Positions 27,780 through 37,075 of a stretch of DNA of 60,786 bases are shown here, piece by piece. The stretch is from contig JAIBAK010000018.1 of assembly GCA_019695215.1 (NCBI GenBank), positions 1 to 60,786 of the forward strand, in the 5' to 3' direction. Positions within the stretch are counted from its first letter, which is position 1; every line of letters begins with the position of its first letter. Made by a program: the position numbers and the translations under genes. This DNA comes from Bacteroidia bacterium (lineage in GTDB: Bacteria; Bacteroidota; Bacteroidia; UKL13-3). Below the pieces are notes generated by a model. The model was given only the letters and a program-made list of their open reading frames with translations, made no database searches and was not told where the DNA came from.

Positions 27780-28867
27780 AAAAAGTACTTATAGTAGAAG
27801 ATGAAACTCCCGTACGGGAAAACATAAATGAAATTCTGGAACTTGAGGGTTTTATTACCAGGCAGGCCACTAATGGAAAAGAAGGACTGCAGTTAGCTTC
27901 CGTTTTTTTGCCCGATTTAATTATAAGCGATGTAATGATGCCGGAACTTGACGGATACGGATTATTAACGGAATTGCGAAAGAATCCTGAACTGTCAACG
28001 GTGCCTTTTTTGTTTTTAACGGCCAAGGCCGATATGACGGATTTGCGAAAAGGAATGTTACTTGGAGCAGATGATTACCTCACAAAGCCCTTTACAATTG
28101 ATGGCCTGTTGCAGGCAGTGCAGGCGCGGCTTGCCAAACAGGATGAATTAAAAAGAAAGGCAGAGCAAAAACTTAATGATTTACGAACGTCAATAAGCAC
28201 AAGTTTGCCACATGAACTGCGTACCCCCCTTAACAGTGTTCTTGGTTTTTCTGAGATACTTTCTACGGGATATGACAGTATTGAAAGGAATGAAATAGGA
28301 GAAATGTCGAAGTACATTTACGAATCGGGTAAACGGCTGGAGCACCTGATTGAAAATTTTATTTTGTTTTCCTTATTACAAAGTTATTACCGGTTGCCCG
28401 AAAATCTGGCAATTATAAGCAGCAAGGTTACCATAGCGGCTGACGAACGAATTAAGGAGGCTATCCTTTCGGTTGCTTCTAAATATGGCCGGGCCGATGA
28501 TATGAAGTTAAATTTACAGGCGGCTTCTATCAAAATGCCCGAAGATTTTATTGCAAAAATAGCTCAGGAGCTAACGGATAATGCCTGTAAGTTTTCAAAT
28601 TCGGGAACTGAAATAACGGTTAACGGATTTAAAACTCCTTCAGGTTATTTAGTGAGTGTGTCGGATAAGGGAAGGGGGATGAGTGAGGCACAATTAGAAC
28701 AACTTGGGGTGTTTAGTCAGCCCGGCCGCAATTTTTATGAGCAGCAGGGAAGCGGATTGGGGTTGGCTATATGCAAAATGATAACTGAACTTTTTTCAGG
28801 TAATACCACTATTGAAAGCAAAACGGAAGAAGGCACGATGGTGCTGGTGAAGCTGCCGGCTGCTTAA
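27776..28867 (+). CDS. receiver domain fused to a histidine kinase
   Basis: Reverse hybrid of 363 residues: an N-terminal receiver with phospho-acceptor Asp52 (IISDVMMP) and Lys104 in LTKPF, then a kinase core with His146 in LPHELRTPLNS. The ATPase region has ELTDNACKFSN, DKGRGMSEAQ and GSGLGLAICK. Its receiver is the likely target of the upstream PAS kinase, giving a relay that would regulate this second kinase. No DNA-binding output domain is present, so the final target is unknown. Its end overlaps the convergent gene by 4 bp. Confidence 0.92.
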   Translation: MKKVLIVEDETPVRENINEILELEGFITRQATNGKEGLQLASVFLPDLIISDVMMPELDGYGLLTELRKNPELSTVPFLFLTAKADMTDLRKGMLLGADDYLTKPFTIDGLLQAVQARLAKQDELKRKAEQKLNDLRTSISTSLPHELRTPLNSVLGFSEILSTGYDSIERNEIGEMSKYIYESGKRLEHLIENFILFSLLQSYYRLPENLAIISSKVTIAADERIKEAILSVASKYGRADDMKLNLQAASIKMPEDFIAKIAQELTDNACKFSNSGTEITVNGFKTPSGYLVSVSDKGRGMSEAQLEQLGVFSQPGRNFYEQQGSGLGLAICKMITELFSGNTTIESKTEEGTMVLVKLPAA

Positions 28868-29541
28868 TCGGTATCCTTATTCATTTGAAATCCCAAAGCC
28901 TTGGATGTGGGTATTCCGGAACTGTAAAGTTCATTGTTTTTTTGTTCAACGGTAATAAAGTTTACGGCATCTACCGGTGGAGCTACCAAGTCGAAATTAA
29001 GGCAAAACAGCATAGCTTCTTCAATAATCTTCTGCACATTTTCATCATTCATTTCATGACGGGTGATGTCATTAAACAAAAAACTTAACGGTCGTTTCCC
29101 CTCAATAAAAAAGTGGTTATCCTTATTTATAAAAATTCGCCCGATAAGAATGCCGATATCCCCGTTTCGGTTGTATTTAATGGAGTCGGAAAGGAAATTA
29201 TATACCTGAATTAATCCGCAATATTCCCTCATCTTATCTTCGGCTATGTAAGGCAGCCGCATGATATGATGGTCGTCAGGGAAATCAAATACATTGGTGT
29301 GCATCATAAACACCATGGTGTCGCCCGAGAATTTTAACTGGGCTTCAAACGGCCCTTTGTCATAGAATTTTAATTCTACATGGTTATCAATGGATGCCAT
29401 TCGGGCTGAAAGGTTTTCTTCCAGATGCTGCAGTTGTTGTTTAAATTTTTGAAATACATTAAGCATATTTCGATACACAAACTGCTTGGTGCAGGCTTTG
29501 GTACTAAGCAACCGGAAAATTTCCTCTTTTTTCGACTCCAT
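28864..29541 (-). CDS. conserved hypothetical protein of Bacteroidota
   Basis: 225 residues with no domain I can name. Features: an alpha-helical first 60 residues (FQKFKQQLQHLEENLSARM), then a mixed domain with MVFMMHTNVFDFPDDHHIMRLPYI and the phrase VYNFLSDSIKYNRNGDIGILIGRIFINKDNHFFIEGKR. No signal peptide or membrane helix. It is 3 bp downstream of proS on the same strand and hence probably cotranscribed. The segment resembles the family found in many Bacteroidota genomes; role unknown. Confidence 0.75.
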   Translation of the reverse strand: MESKKEEIFRLLSTKACTKQFVYRNMLNVFQKFKQQLQHLEENLSARMASIDNHVELKFYDKGPFEAQLKFSGDTMVFMMHTNVFDFPDDHHIMRLPYIAEDKMREYCGLIQVYNFLSDSIKYNRNGDIGILIGRIFINKDNHFFIEGKRPLSFLFNDITRHEMNDENVQKIIEEAMLFCLNFDLVAPPVDAVNFITVEQKNNELYSSGIPTSKALGFQMNKDTD

Positions 29542-29544
29542 ATT

Positions 29545-31023
29545 TTAATATGCTTTAGCAAATAACACACGCTGGGCCGATGGTTTACCGCTGTATATGC
29601 AGTTTCCTTTTTCAACCGGTGCATTTAAGGGAATACACCTGATAGTGGCCTTGGTTTCTTCTTTAATTTTATTTTCAGTTTCACCGGTTCCATCCCAGTG
29701 TGCAGCTATAAATCCACCCGGATTTTCAAGTTTTTCTTTAAACTCTTCGTAGGTATTAACGATATGAATGTTCTGGTCGCGGAAGGAAAGAGCTTTGTCA
29801 TAAATATTTTTCTGCATCTGCTCCAGTAAATGCGGGATTTTATGTTCCAGATCCACATTGCTCAGCGATTGTTTTTCTTTGGTATCCCTTCGGGCTACTT
29901 CCACGCATTGGTTATCTACATCGCGTGGACCAATGGCAATGCGCACGGGTACTCCCTTCAACTCATATTCATTAAATTTCCAGCCGGGTTTGTGGGTGTC
30001 ACGGTTGTCGTATTTTACCGAGAGGTTCTGTTTTTCGAGTCGCTTTTTAATATCAAGAGCCACTTCGTTTACTCTGGCAAATTCTTCATCCGAACGGTAA
30101 ATGGGAACAATCACCACCTGAATGGGAGCAATGGTAGGCGGAAGAACCAGCCCATCATCATCTGAGTGTGCCATAATAAGTGCACCCATCAGTCGGGTAG
30201 AAACACCCCAGGAGGTTGCCCACACAAAATCTCTTTTTCCATCCTTGCCTGCAAACTGTACATCGAATGCTTTTGCAAAGTTTTGACCGAGAAAATGCGA
30301 AGTTCCCATTTGAAGTGCTTTGCCATCCTGCATCAGTCCTTCAATGCAAAAGGTATCATCGGCTCCGGCAAAACGTTCATTCTCGGTTTTTACTCCTTTT
30401 ATCACCGGCACGGCTAAATAATTTTCGGCAAATTCGGCATACACGTCAAGCATTTTTCTGGTTTCTTCCATTGCCTCTTCTTTAGTGGCATGAGCGGTAT
30501 GTCCTTCCTGCCACAAAAATTCAGCGGTGCGCAAAAATAAGCGCGTTCTCATTTCCCACCTCACCACATTGGCCCACTGGTTTATGAGTATAGGAAGGTC
30601 GCGGTACGACTGAATCCAGTTTTTGTATGTGTTCCATATAATGGCTTCTGAAGTGGGGCGAACAATTAATTCTTCTTCCAGCCTGGCTTCAGGATCTACT
30701 ATGAGTTTTCCTTTATTGTCAGGGTCGGTTTTGAGGCGGTAATGTGTTACAATAGCACATTCTTTGGCAAAACCTTCTGCATTTTTTTCTTCGGCCTCAA
30801 ACAAACTTTTTGGTACAAATAAGGGAAAATAAGCATTCACGTGTCCGGTTGCTTTAAACATACGGTCGAGTTCATGTTGCATTTTTTCCCATATAGCATA
30901 TCCATAAGGTTTAATCACCATGCATCCTTTTACAGCTGAATGTTCGGCTAAATCGGCATTTTTTACCAGGTTATTATACCAGAGAGAATAATCATCGCTG
31001 CGCTTAATTTTTTTATTGTCCAT
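29545..31023 (-). CDS. proS: prolyl-tRNA synthetase, archaeal/eukaryal type
   Basis: Charges tRNA(Pro). The 492-residue protein is the ProS type 3 form that lacks the bacterial editing insert. The class II catalytic domain shows [33 protein letters not shown], and the motif 3 region. The C-terminal zinc-binding-like domain contains CIPLN and ends in the conserved C-terminal KAY tyrosine. Start [20 protein letters not shown] is canonical. It is cotranscribed with the hypothetical gene that follows. Confidence 0.96.
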   Translation of the reverse strand: MDNKKIKRSDDYSLWYNNLVKNADLAEHSAVKGCMVIKPYGYAIWEKMQHELDRMFKATGHVNAYFPLFVPKSLFEAEEKNAEGFAKECAIVTHYRLKTDPDNKGKLIVDPEARLEEELIVRPTSEAIIWNTYKNWIQSYRDLPILINQWANVVRWEMRTRLFLRTAEFLWQEGHTAHATKEEAMEETRKMLDVYAEFAENYLAVPVIKGVKTENERFAGADDTFCIEGLMQDGKALQMGTSHFLGQNFAKAFDVQFAGKDGKRDFVWATSWGVSTRLMGALIMAHSDDDGLVLPPTIAPIQVVIVPIYRSDEEFARVNEVALDIKKRLEKQNLSVKYDNRDTHKPGWKFNEYELKGVPVRIAIGPRDVDNQCVEVARRDTKEKQSLSNVDLEHKIPHLLEQMQKNIYDKALSFRDQNIHIVNTYEEFKEKLENPGGFIAAHWDGTGETENKIKEETKATIRCIPLNAPVEKGNCIYSGKPSAQRVLFAKAY

Positions 31024-31094
31024 TGAAGTTGGAATGTTACGTTAAAGTTAAAAGGCAAAAATAAGGGATAAATCGGGTTTTACTGACTGAATTT

Positions 31095-31970
31095 TCAGTG
31101 TATTATTTTGAAAAAAAGCATGCTGAAAATACCTGTAAACATGATGACTTTGCACCAGGTGCTTAATCGGGAAAAATCTTTCTTTTTATCAGCTCTGTTT
31201 AATTCTATTAGCAGGTAAATCATTGGAATCAAAACGGTAATCACCCCATAGCTAAAGAAAAACCAGCCAATAAACTGTGCCTCTCTTACAGCATAAGCAA
31301 GCACCGCCAGCATAAGCAGAAGTAAAATGGAGCGAATGATTTGTTTGGTGGGACGCAAACCCAGCACTATGGGTAATGTTTCGCAGTTATGGCCTGCATC
31401 TCCCTTCATATCTTCCATGTCTTTCACAATTTCTCGTATAAGGGTAAGTAAAAAAGCAAATACTGCATAAGCAATAATGGGTCGCCATAAAATACTTGCA
31501 TCAAATACCGGAAGAACAAGAATGCTCACGGCTGTTAATACTGCAACGGCAAAATTGCCACTGAAAAATTTACGCTTTAACCGCGATGAATACGTCCACA
31601 ATAACAGTTCTGAAAAGAGAAAAATAGTCGCAATCTTAATAGAAAGAAACACTCCGATTAATAAAGCGGTTCCGTTAAAAACGGAGTGCCATATCATGGC
31701 TCTTCTGCGTGAAATGGTATTGCCAATAACTACTTTATCGGGTTTATTTACCAAATCCAGTTTTACATCCATATAGTCATTTAAAATATACCCTGCGGCT
31801 GCAATAAGTACGGTTCCGGTTACAAAAAGAGTAAAGCGCAATTCAAAAAAATAAACAATGCTGTTGTGTGGCGACAGGCACCAGGCAGCCGCATATTGCG
31901 TAAGAATAATAATAGCCAGATTAAGCCAGCGTATTAAGCGAAAAAAGTCGACAACAGTATTCATTACCAA
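31095..31970 (-). CDS. UbiA-family prenyltransferase
   Basis: Integral membrane prenyltransferase of 291 residues with about eight membrane helices. The first Mg-binding aspartate-rich motif is ILNDYMDVKLD (Asp65, Asp68, Asp72) and the second is REIVKDMEDMKGDAGH. The pattern most resembles the geranylgeranylglycerol-phosphate and chlorophyll-synthase-like group. In Bacteroidota related proteins are thought to make quinones or unusual lipids. It overlaps the KdsC-like gene by 7 bp at its start, so the genes are coupled. A Met two codons later is possible. Confidence 0.85.
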   Translation of the reverse strand: MVMNTVVDFFRLIRWLNLAIIILTQYAAAWCLSPHNSIVYFFELRFTLFVTGTVLIAAAGYILNDYMDVKLDLVNKPDKVVIGNTISRRRAMIWHSVFNGTALLIGVFLSIKIATIFLFSELLLWTYSSRLKRKFFSGNFAVAVLTAVSILVLPVFDASILWRPIIAYAVFAFLLTLIREIVKDMEDMKGDAGHNCETLPIVLGLRPTKQIIRSILLLLMLAVLAYAVREAQFIGWFFFSYGVITVLIPMIYLLIELNRADKKKDFSRLSTWCKVIMFTGIFSMLFFKIIH

Positions 31971-32494
31971 ATCAGGTTCTGATGGTCATCAACCGTCCAT
32001 TTTCCCTGTACTTTCATTATTTTTTCGATCACATCTCTCACGCATCCTTTTCCGCCCGCAAAGGGTGAAACGTAAAGCGAAATTTCTTTAAGTTCAGTTG
32101 CGGCATCAGCCGGGCAACACGGAAGCCCTGCTTTTTGCATAATGGCATAATCAGGAATATCATCACCCATATACATAATTTGCCCTGCAGGTAACTGATG
32201 CTCCCTGACATACTCATCATACTTCACCAATTTATCGGGTACAGCGGTATAAATATTATTTATGCCTAAACCCTGCAATCGTTTTATTACACCGGGAGAT
32301 TTTCCTCCGGTTATTATCACTATCCTATAGCCGCGTTTCACGGCCAATTGCAAAGCATATCCGTCTTTAATATTGAATACTCTCAGTTGTTCGCCTGTAT
32401 CGGTGGCCAGCACACTTCCATCCGTTAATACTCCGTCAACATCAAACATCAAAGTGGTTATGGTGTGCAGTTTTTCAAGAAACGGGGTGCTCAT
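31964..32494 (-). CDS. kdsC: KdsC-like HAD phosphatase
   Basis: HAD phosphatase of the 3-deoxy-manno-octulosonate-8-phosphate phosphatase family, an early step of Kdo and lipopolysaccharide synthesis. The 176 residues carry the nucleophile and acid Asp18 and Asp20 in MFDVDGVLTDG, then IITGGKS, and MGDDIPDYAIM with the C-terminal acidic motif. YVSPFAGGKGCVRDVIEKIM near the end matches the KdsC tail. No kdsA or kdsB is adjacent. It lies 4 bp after the DUF2520 gene. Confidence 0.9.
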   Translation of the reverse strand: MSTPFLEKLHTITTLMFDVDGVLTDGSVLATDTGEQLRVFNIKDGYALQLAVKRGYRIVIITGGKSPGVIKRLQGLGINNIYTAVPDKLVKYDEYVREHQLPAGQIMYMGDDIPDYAIMQKAGLPCCPADAATELKEISLYVSPFAGGKGCVRDVIEKIMKVQGKWTVDDHQNLIW

Positions 32495-32498
32495 AAAC

Positions 32499-33266
32499 TT
32501 AGTATTGTTTTTTAATGAGGTTACTTAACAGGTTATAAAGTTGCTGCCATTCGGGATTACCTGCCAGTAATTCCAAATGTTTTTGTATCACTGTTTCATC
32601 ATGCCTTTTGGCCGGACCGGTTTGCATTTGCCTGGGGTCGTACTGCTGCACGTTTCGGGCAGTTTCAGTTATAAGTGGTTTTAACAAATCAAACGATAAA
32701 TGATGCCGGTCGAGAATTTCCTTGGCAATGCCATAAAGTGAGTTGGTAAAGTTATTGGCAATTACTGCTGCCAGATGTAAATGCAGGCGCTGGGTGCTGC
32801 TTATGCGGTGTACCTGATTGCTTATTGAATCGGCAAGGGTAAAAAGTATTTCTTCAGCTTCGTTATTGCACCCTTCTACACAAACCGGAACATCCTTAAA
32901 ATCTTTTAAAGCATTTCTGGTAAGTGTTTGCAACGGATAAAAAACGCCATAACAAAACGAAGTTTTGGTTAATACTTCAATCGGTATGCTTCCTGAGCAA
33001 TGTGCCACCACCTGCCTGTTTACATTAATCTGAGATGCTACCTGCTCAATGGCTTCGTCTTTAACACAAATTAAAATGATATCGGATGTTTGATCTAATT
33101 CAGAGAGAAGGTGTGTACTTTTTGCTTTGAGTTTTAAAGCCAGTTCACGAGCATGTTCAGGTGTTTTGCTAATGACTTGTTGAATAATTTGTCCGTGTTG
33201 GTGTAGCGCATGACCCAGATTCCAGGCCATATTTCCGGAGCCAATCAATGTAATTTTGTAGGGCAT
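32499..33266 (-). CDS. Rossmann-like, DUF2520 protein
   Basis: Predicted oxidoreductase of 255 residues with an N-terminal Rossmann domain (GSGNMAWNLGHALH, about residues 8-21) and a C-terminal DUF2520 helical domain (LHLAAVIANNFTNSLYGIA and KPLITETARNV). The layout resembles F420-dependent NADP reductase and pyrroline-5-carboxylate reductase relatives. Substrate unknown. Its start codon overlaps the ccmF stop by one base, so it is part of the cytochrome operon. Confidence 0.88.
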   Translation of the reverse strand: MPYKITLIGSGNMAWNLGHALHQHGQIIQQVISKTPEHARELALKLKAKSTHLLSELDQTSDIILICVKDEAIEQVASQINVNRQVVAHCSGSIPIEVLTKTSFCYGVFYPLQTLTRNALKDFKDVPVCVEGCNNEAEEILFTLADSISNQVHRISSTQRLHLHLAAVIANNFTNSLYGIAKEILDRHHLSFDLLKPLITETARNVQQYDPRQMQTGPAKRHDETVIQKHLELLAGNPEWQQLYNLLSNLIKKQY

Positions 33267-35689
33267 CAGGCAATATTTGAGCGCCTAAGTTCGGAAATTC
33301 TTCGCTTAATTGATAACAAAAATCCGATGATCATCACGATAGTACCTCCCCAAAGGAAGTTGATATACGGAAAAACGATGGCTTTCATAATAATAAACTG
33401 TTTATGCGGGGTACGCTCGGCAGTTTGAATTTCGATGGTTCCGCTCTCCGGATTAATTTTCATAAAGCGAAACCGCAAACCTGCTTCCTCCACTATTTCT
33501 TCAATACTTACAATACCGTTGTTTTCTATAGCGTAAACGGGTTTTGCCTGATAGGTTTTATCGAGGGTAATTATTTTAAGCAGTGCTTTTACTTTTACAT
33601 TAACGTTTGTGGCAGAAATTTTAGTTGTGTCAAGATCCGATTCTATTCCTTCAAGTAAAACAGTTCCATTATTGGTTTGAATGGTGTCACCTATTTTAAT
33701 GCTGTGGTATTTTTCATTGATAAATTCTTCTTCAGCCCTGCGTTCTTTACTTGGAACAGAACTTACATACGTAAAAATATCGCGGCTCAGGTAATGTCTT
33801 GTATCGGGATTGGCAATAAAACCCATTTTAGGATTGCTTTGTCCGTTGGGGTGCAGCATAAATTCATTTACCACCTTGCCCGATGGGTCAAGTTCTTCGT
33901 ATTTTACCTTGTAATAATTATTTACCCAATGCGATGAGTCGCCAAGGTAAGTTACCCGGTAGTTTTGCATTTTCACAGGTTTTCCTTTTTCTAAGTAAAT
34001 GTTCTCGTAGTTTTCTTTCATGGTTTTGGCATCGTTGCCATCAAAAAAAGCCACATTGGTTTCATTTCGTGAAATTACATTTTTATTTGCCGATGATACA
34101 AGCACTCCAATAAGCATAAGCCCGAATCCGATATGAGCTACCGAAGCTCCGGCAACTTTTAATTTTCCGTTTATAAACGGCCATGCCTTTTGTGTATTCA
34201 CCACTATGGTGTAAACCGAGGCAAAAAGCAGGATAAAATAGAGCCAGTTGTTTAACTCAAACCCCAGGAATAAAATCCCTGACAGAGCTAAGGCAATACC
34301 TGCTGCGATGGCATTGTCTTTCCAAAACTTTTTAGGGTCGCTCTTTTTGAATTTTAATAATTGGCCCATTCCGGTAAGCAGGGCAATGATAATGGCGAAA
34401 GGAAGTTGCCATTTATTGTAATGCGCCACAGGGTCAGTAGGAGGGGCCATATTACTGCCCGCAATTTTATTGATAACAGGAATGGATGTGGTGAGCAATA
34501 CCTGAAACGATGAAATGATTAAAACCAGTGCCCCGATAAACATCCAGAAATCTCTTGAGTAAATATTTTCTTCAGCTGCCAGCGAAGGGATTTTTTTCCA
34601 TTCTTTCGCCATCAGAATCACCGATAGTATGATGAACATAAATAAAAATACCAGTAACTGTCCGCTCATTCCTAAATCGGTAAACGAATGAACCGAAGAG
34701 TTTCCGAGTATTCCGCTGCGGGTAAGAAAGGTGGCATACAGTACAAGCACAAAAGTTAAAATGACCATGAGGTAAGCAAAGTGCAGCGATGAACCGGTAG
34801 ATTTATGAATGAGCATTACGTGCACCGCACCAATAAGAATGAGCCACGGAATGAGCGAAGCATTTTCAACAGGGTCCCAGGCCCAGTATCCGCCAAAACT
34901 TAATGATTCGTATGCCCAGAAGCCTCCCATAATAATTCCGGTTCCTAATACCATTACCCCAATAAGGGCCCAGGGCAAAGCGGGTTTTACCCATTCGTTG
35001 TATCTCTTTTGAATAAGGGCAGCAATGGCATAAGCAAAAGGAACAATGGTGCAGGCAAAACCAAAAAATAACGTTGGCGGGTGAATCACCATCCAGTAGT
35101 TTTGCAACAGCGGATTTAGTCCGTTTCCGTCTTTAATCCGGGTTAAATAATCGGGTTGATTAAACAAAGGGCCGCTTTCATTTACCACACGCACTAAATC
35201 AAAAGGACTGCTCCCTAATTTATAACCCAGAATTTTTACCCCGATCAGCATAGAGGTAAGTGCAATCTGGCAAAGGCTTATCACACCCATTACCGGATTT
35301 TTCCAGTCTTTGGCTTTGAATAAAAGAATCAGCCCCAATACTGCATGCCAGAATATCCAGAGTAAAAAGCTTCCTTCCTGTCCTTCCCAAAAACAGGAAA
35401 TCATGTAATACCAGGGCAAATCGGAGGAAGAGTGTTGCCAGGCATACTGGTACTCGTAGTAATGACTATGAATAATGTAGAACAGGGAGGCTACAATGGT
35501 GAGAACAGAGAGCGCGTGAATATAGAAAGAAGTAACAGCGGCTTTACTCCATAGCGGATCGCTTTTTTGACGGGAGGCTATAAAAAAACTAATGGTGGAA
35601 AATAATGAACTCGCAAACGCCAGCACAATGGCCAGATGACCCAAATTGCCGGGTAGCAAATGTTCTCCCTGAAAAATAATTTCCTGCAT
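33266..35689 (-). CDS. ccmF: cytochrome c-type biogenesis protein CcmF
   Basis: Haem-lyase component that attaches haem to apocytochrome c. The 807-residue protein has about 15 membrane helices and the haem-handling tryptophan motif GGYWAWDPVENASLIPW (about residues 268-284), with MIHPPTLFFGFACTIVPF upstream. The C-terminus ends in a cytosolic domain after the last helix. The protein is longer than E. coli CcmF because of a soluble insert near residues 550-760. It is the last of the five ccm genes here. Confidence 0.93.
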   Translation of the reverse strand: MQEIIFQGEHLLPGNLGHLAIVLAFASSLFSTISFFIASRQKSDPLWSKAAVTSFYIHALSVLTIVASLFYIIHSHYYEYQYAWQHSSSDLPWYYMISCFWEGQEGSFLLWIFWHAVLGLILLFKAKDWKNPVMGVISLCQIALTSMLIGVKILGYKLGSSPFDLVRVVNESGPLFNQPDYLTRIKDGNGLNPLLQNYWMVIHPPTLFFGFACTIVPFAYAIAALIQKRYNEWVKPALPWALIGVMVLGTGIIMGGFWAYESLSFGGYWAWDPVENASLIPWLILIGAVHVMLIHKSTGSSLHFAYLMVILTFVLVLYATFLTRSGILGNSSVHSFTDLGMSGQLLVFLFMFIILSVILMAKEWKKIPSLAAEENIYSRDFWMFIGALVLIISSFQVLLTTSIPVINKIAGSNMAPPTDPVAHYNKWQLPFAIIIALLTGMGQLLKFKKSDPKKFWKDNAIAAGIALALSGILFLGFELNNWLYFILLFASVYTIVVNTQKAWPFINGKLKVAGASVAHIGFGLMLIGVLVSSANKNVISRNETNVAFFDGNDAKTMKENYENIYLEKGKPVKMQNYRVTYLGDSSHWVNNYYKVKYEELDPSGKVVNEFMLHPNGQSNPKMGFIANPDTRHYLSRDIFTYVSSVPSKERRAEEEFINEKYHSIKIGDTIQTNNGTVLLEGIESDLDTTKISATNVNVKVKALLKIITLDKTYQAKPVYAIENNGIVSIEEIVEEAGLRFRFMKINPESGTIEIQTAERTPHKQFIIMKAIVFPYINFLWGGTIVMIIGFLLSIKRRISELRRSNIA

Positions 35690-35698
35690 GAATCTGGA

Positions 35699-36091
35699 TT
35701 AATTTTCTCCCGGTTTCTGACCCTCGGTATATTTAGAAGGGCATTTTAATAAAACCTGAGTAGCTTCGAATTCCTGTGCCGATAAAGCACGACCAACAAT
35801 GACAATTTTTTCCGAACGCTCAAAGTCCTGAGGTTTGGTGTTGTGATAAAGTACTTTCATCTCGTAGCCGAGGCTATCGAGCATATAAAAACTGAAAAGA
35901 TTTGCATTTTTTTCAGGATTATATTCCATAGGTTTTTCCTTGTTAAGGGTTCCTATTACATGATAATCGCGGTCGGAATTGGTTACGGCTGTTTTAAAAT
36001 CTACATAAGTACTGCTGTCGCCATACATGCTGATAATGGTTCCAATGGCAACGGCAATTAAAATAATGGCAATGATGTATTTTGTTTTCAT
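35699..36091 (-). CDS. ccmE: CcmE-type haem chaperone, CxxxY variant
   Basis: Periplasmic haem carrier of 130 residues anchored by an N-terminal helix (residues 4-22). The classic haem-binding His in HxxxY is replaced by Cys: Cys117 and Tyr121 in KCPSKY. The beta-barrel (OB) fold is seen in the middle, for example SFYMLDSLGYEMKVLYHN. This is the System I* type known from some delta-proteobacteria and archaea, which works without CcmG and CcmH; I see neither of those here. It sits between ccmD and ccmF. Confidence 0.92.
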   Translation of the reverse strand: MKTKYIIAIILIAVAIGTIISMYGDSSTYVDFKTAVTNSDRDYHVIGTLNKEKPMEYNPEKNANLFSFYMLDSLGYEMKVLYHNTKPQDFERSEKIVIVGRALSAQEFEATQVLLKCPSKYTEGQKPGEN

Positions 36092-36109
36092 GAACTCGTT
36101 TCTGATGCA

Positions 36110-36334
36110 CTAACTTTTGTCGGAGTGAATTTGTTTTTCGATGCGACCAACTTTTTTATCAATAAACAGCAGGTAAAGCACTATTCCGGTAAAAATTACG
36201 GCTACTACAGCTACCACTACAAATAGTTTATTATCCGAAGCATCGGTTTCGGCAACAGCTCCCTGAACCGAGTTGAGCATATCCAGATTGGGAACATGAA
36301 AAAGGCTTAAGAAAAAGGCGATAACAGCTTTCAT
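36110..36334 (-). CDS. ccmD: CcmD-like small membrane protein
   Basis: A 74-residue protein with a central membrane helix (FVVVAVVAVIFTGIVLYLLF) and a charged C-terminal tail (DKKVGRIEKQIHSDKS). CcmD stabilises the CcmABCE complex. The protein is somewhat longer than E. coli CcmD because of an N-terminal extension that may be a signal-like segment (AFFLSLFHVP). It is identified mainly by its place between ccmC and ccmE. Confidence 0.8.
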   Translation of the reverse strand: MKAVIAFFLSLFHVPNLDMLNSVQGAVAETDASDNKLFVVVAVVAVIFTGIVLYLLFIDKKVGRIEKQIHSDKS

Positions 36335-36335
36335 A

Positions 36336-37010
36336 TCAGTTTTCGTTTATAATTTTTTCTACTTTTTTAATTCGTATGCGCAGGTTAGCAATCCAAATGC
36401 CAAGTATGGTCCAACCCATTACCGCAGGATAAAAAATCAAACGCATATTATTATCCAAATCGTATTGGTTAAAACCGGGATTGCCACCATTTCCGGGATG
36501 CAGCGATGCGGTGAGACGGGGTAATACAAAAATGAGCACCACAAATACCGGAAACGCAAAGATATTGTAAACCGCTGAAATCCTGGCCTTCTTTTCACTA
36601 TCATCAATAGCATCTCTCAGAATGGCGTAGGCAAAATACATAAGCATGCCAATAGCTGCACTGTTTAGCTTAGGGTCATTGGTCCACCAGGTGCCCCAGG
36701 TATTTTTTGCCCAAATCATTCCTGTACAAATTCCCAATATCCCGAAAAATATTCCTGTATAGGCCAGTTCCGAGGCAATGATATCATGCTCCGGGTTGTT
36801 TTTGCCTAAGTATTTAATGCTGTACACCGTTGATGCAAGTAACAACAGCAGCATACCAAACCACATGGGCACGTGGAAATAAAGATTTCTGATTGATTCT
36901 TCCAGAATAGGTAACTGAGGAATTTCTCCTGTAAAACCCCTGAAAATGGTGTAATACAAGGCTACCACTCCGACTAATTTCCACCAATGCTTTTGCATAA
37001 ACGGGGGCAA
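36336..37010 (-). CDS. ccmC: haem export/delivery protein CcmC
   Basis: Inner-membrane protein, 224 residues and six helices, that delivers haem to CcmE. The tryptophan-rich motif reads WGTWWTNDPKLNS (residues 105-117), a Bacteroidota form of the usual WGTWWVWDARLTS. The His-containing RNLYFHVPMW (about His46) is conserved. It follows ccmB with a gap of 65 bp. A later Met at residue 5 is an alternative start. Confidence 0.92.
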   Translation of the reverse strand: MPPFMQKHWWKLVGVVALYYTIFRGFTGEIPQLPILEESIRNLYFHVPMWFGMLLLLLASTVYSIKYLGKNNPEHDIIASELAYTGIFFGILGICTGMIWAKNTWGTWWTNDPKLNSAAIGMLMYFAYAILRDAIDDSEKKARISAVYNIFAFPVFVVLIFVLPRLTASLHPGNGGNPGFNQYDLDNNMRLIFYPAVMGWTILGIWIANLRIRIKKVEKIINEN

Positions 37011-37075
37011 AGGTAATATTTGATAAGCAGTTTATAAGGGAAAAAGGATAAAGTTTTATACAGGAAAACCTGAGT

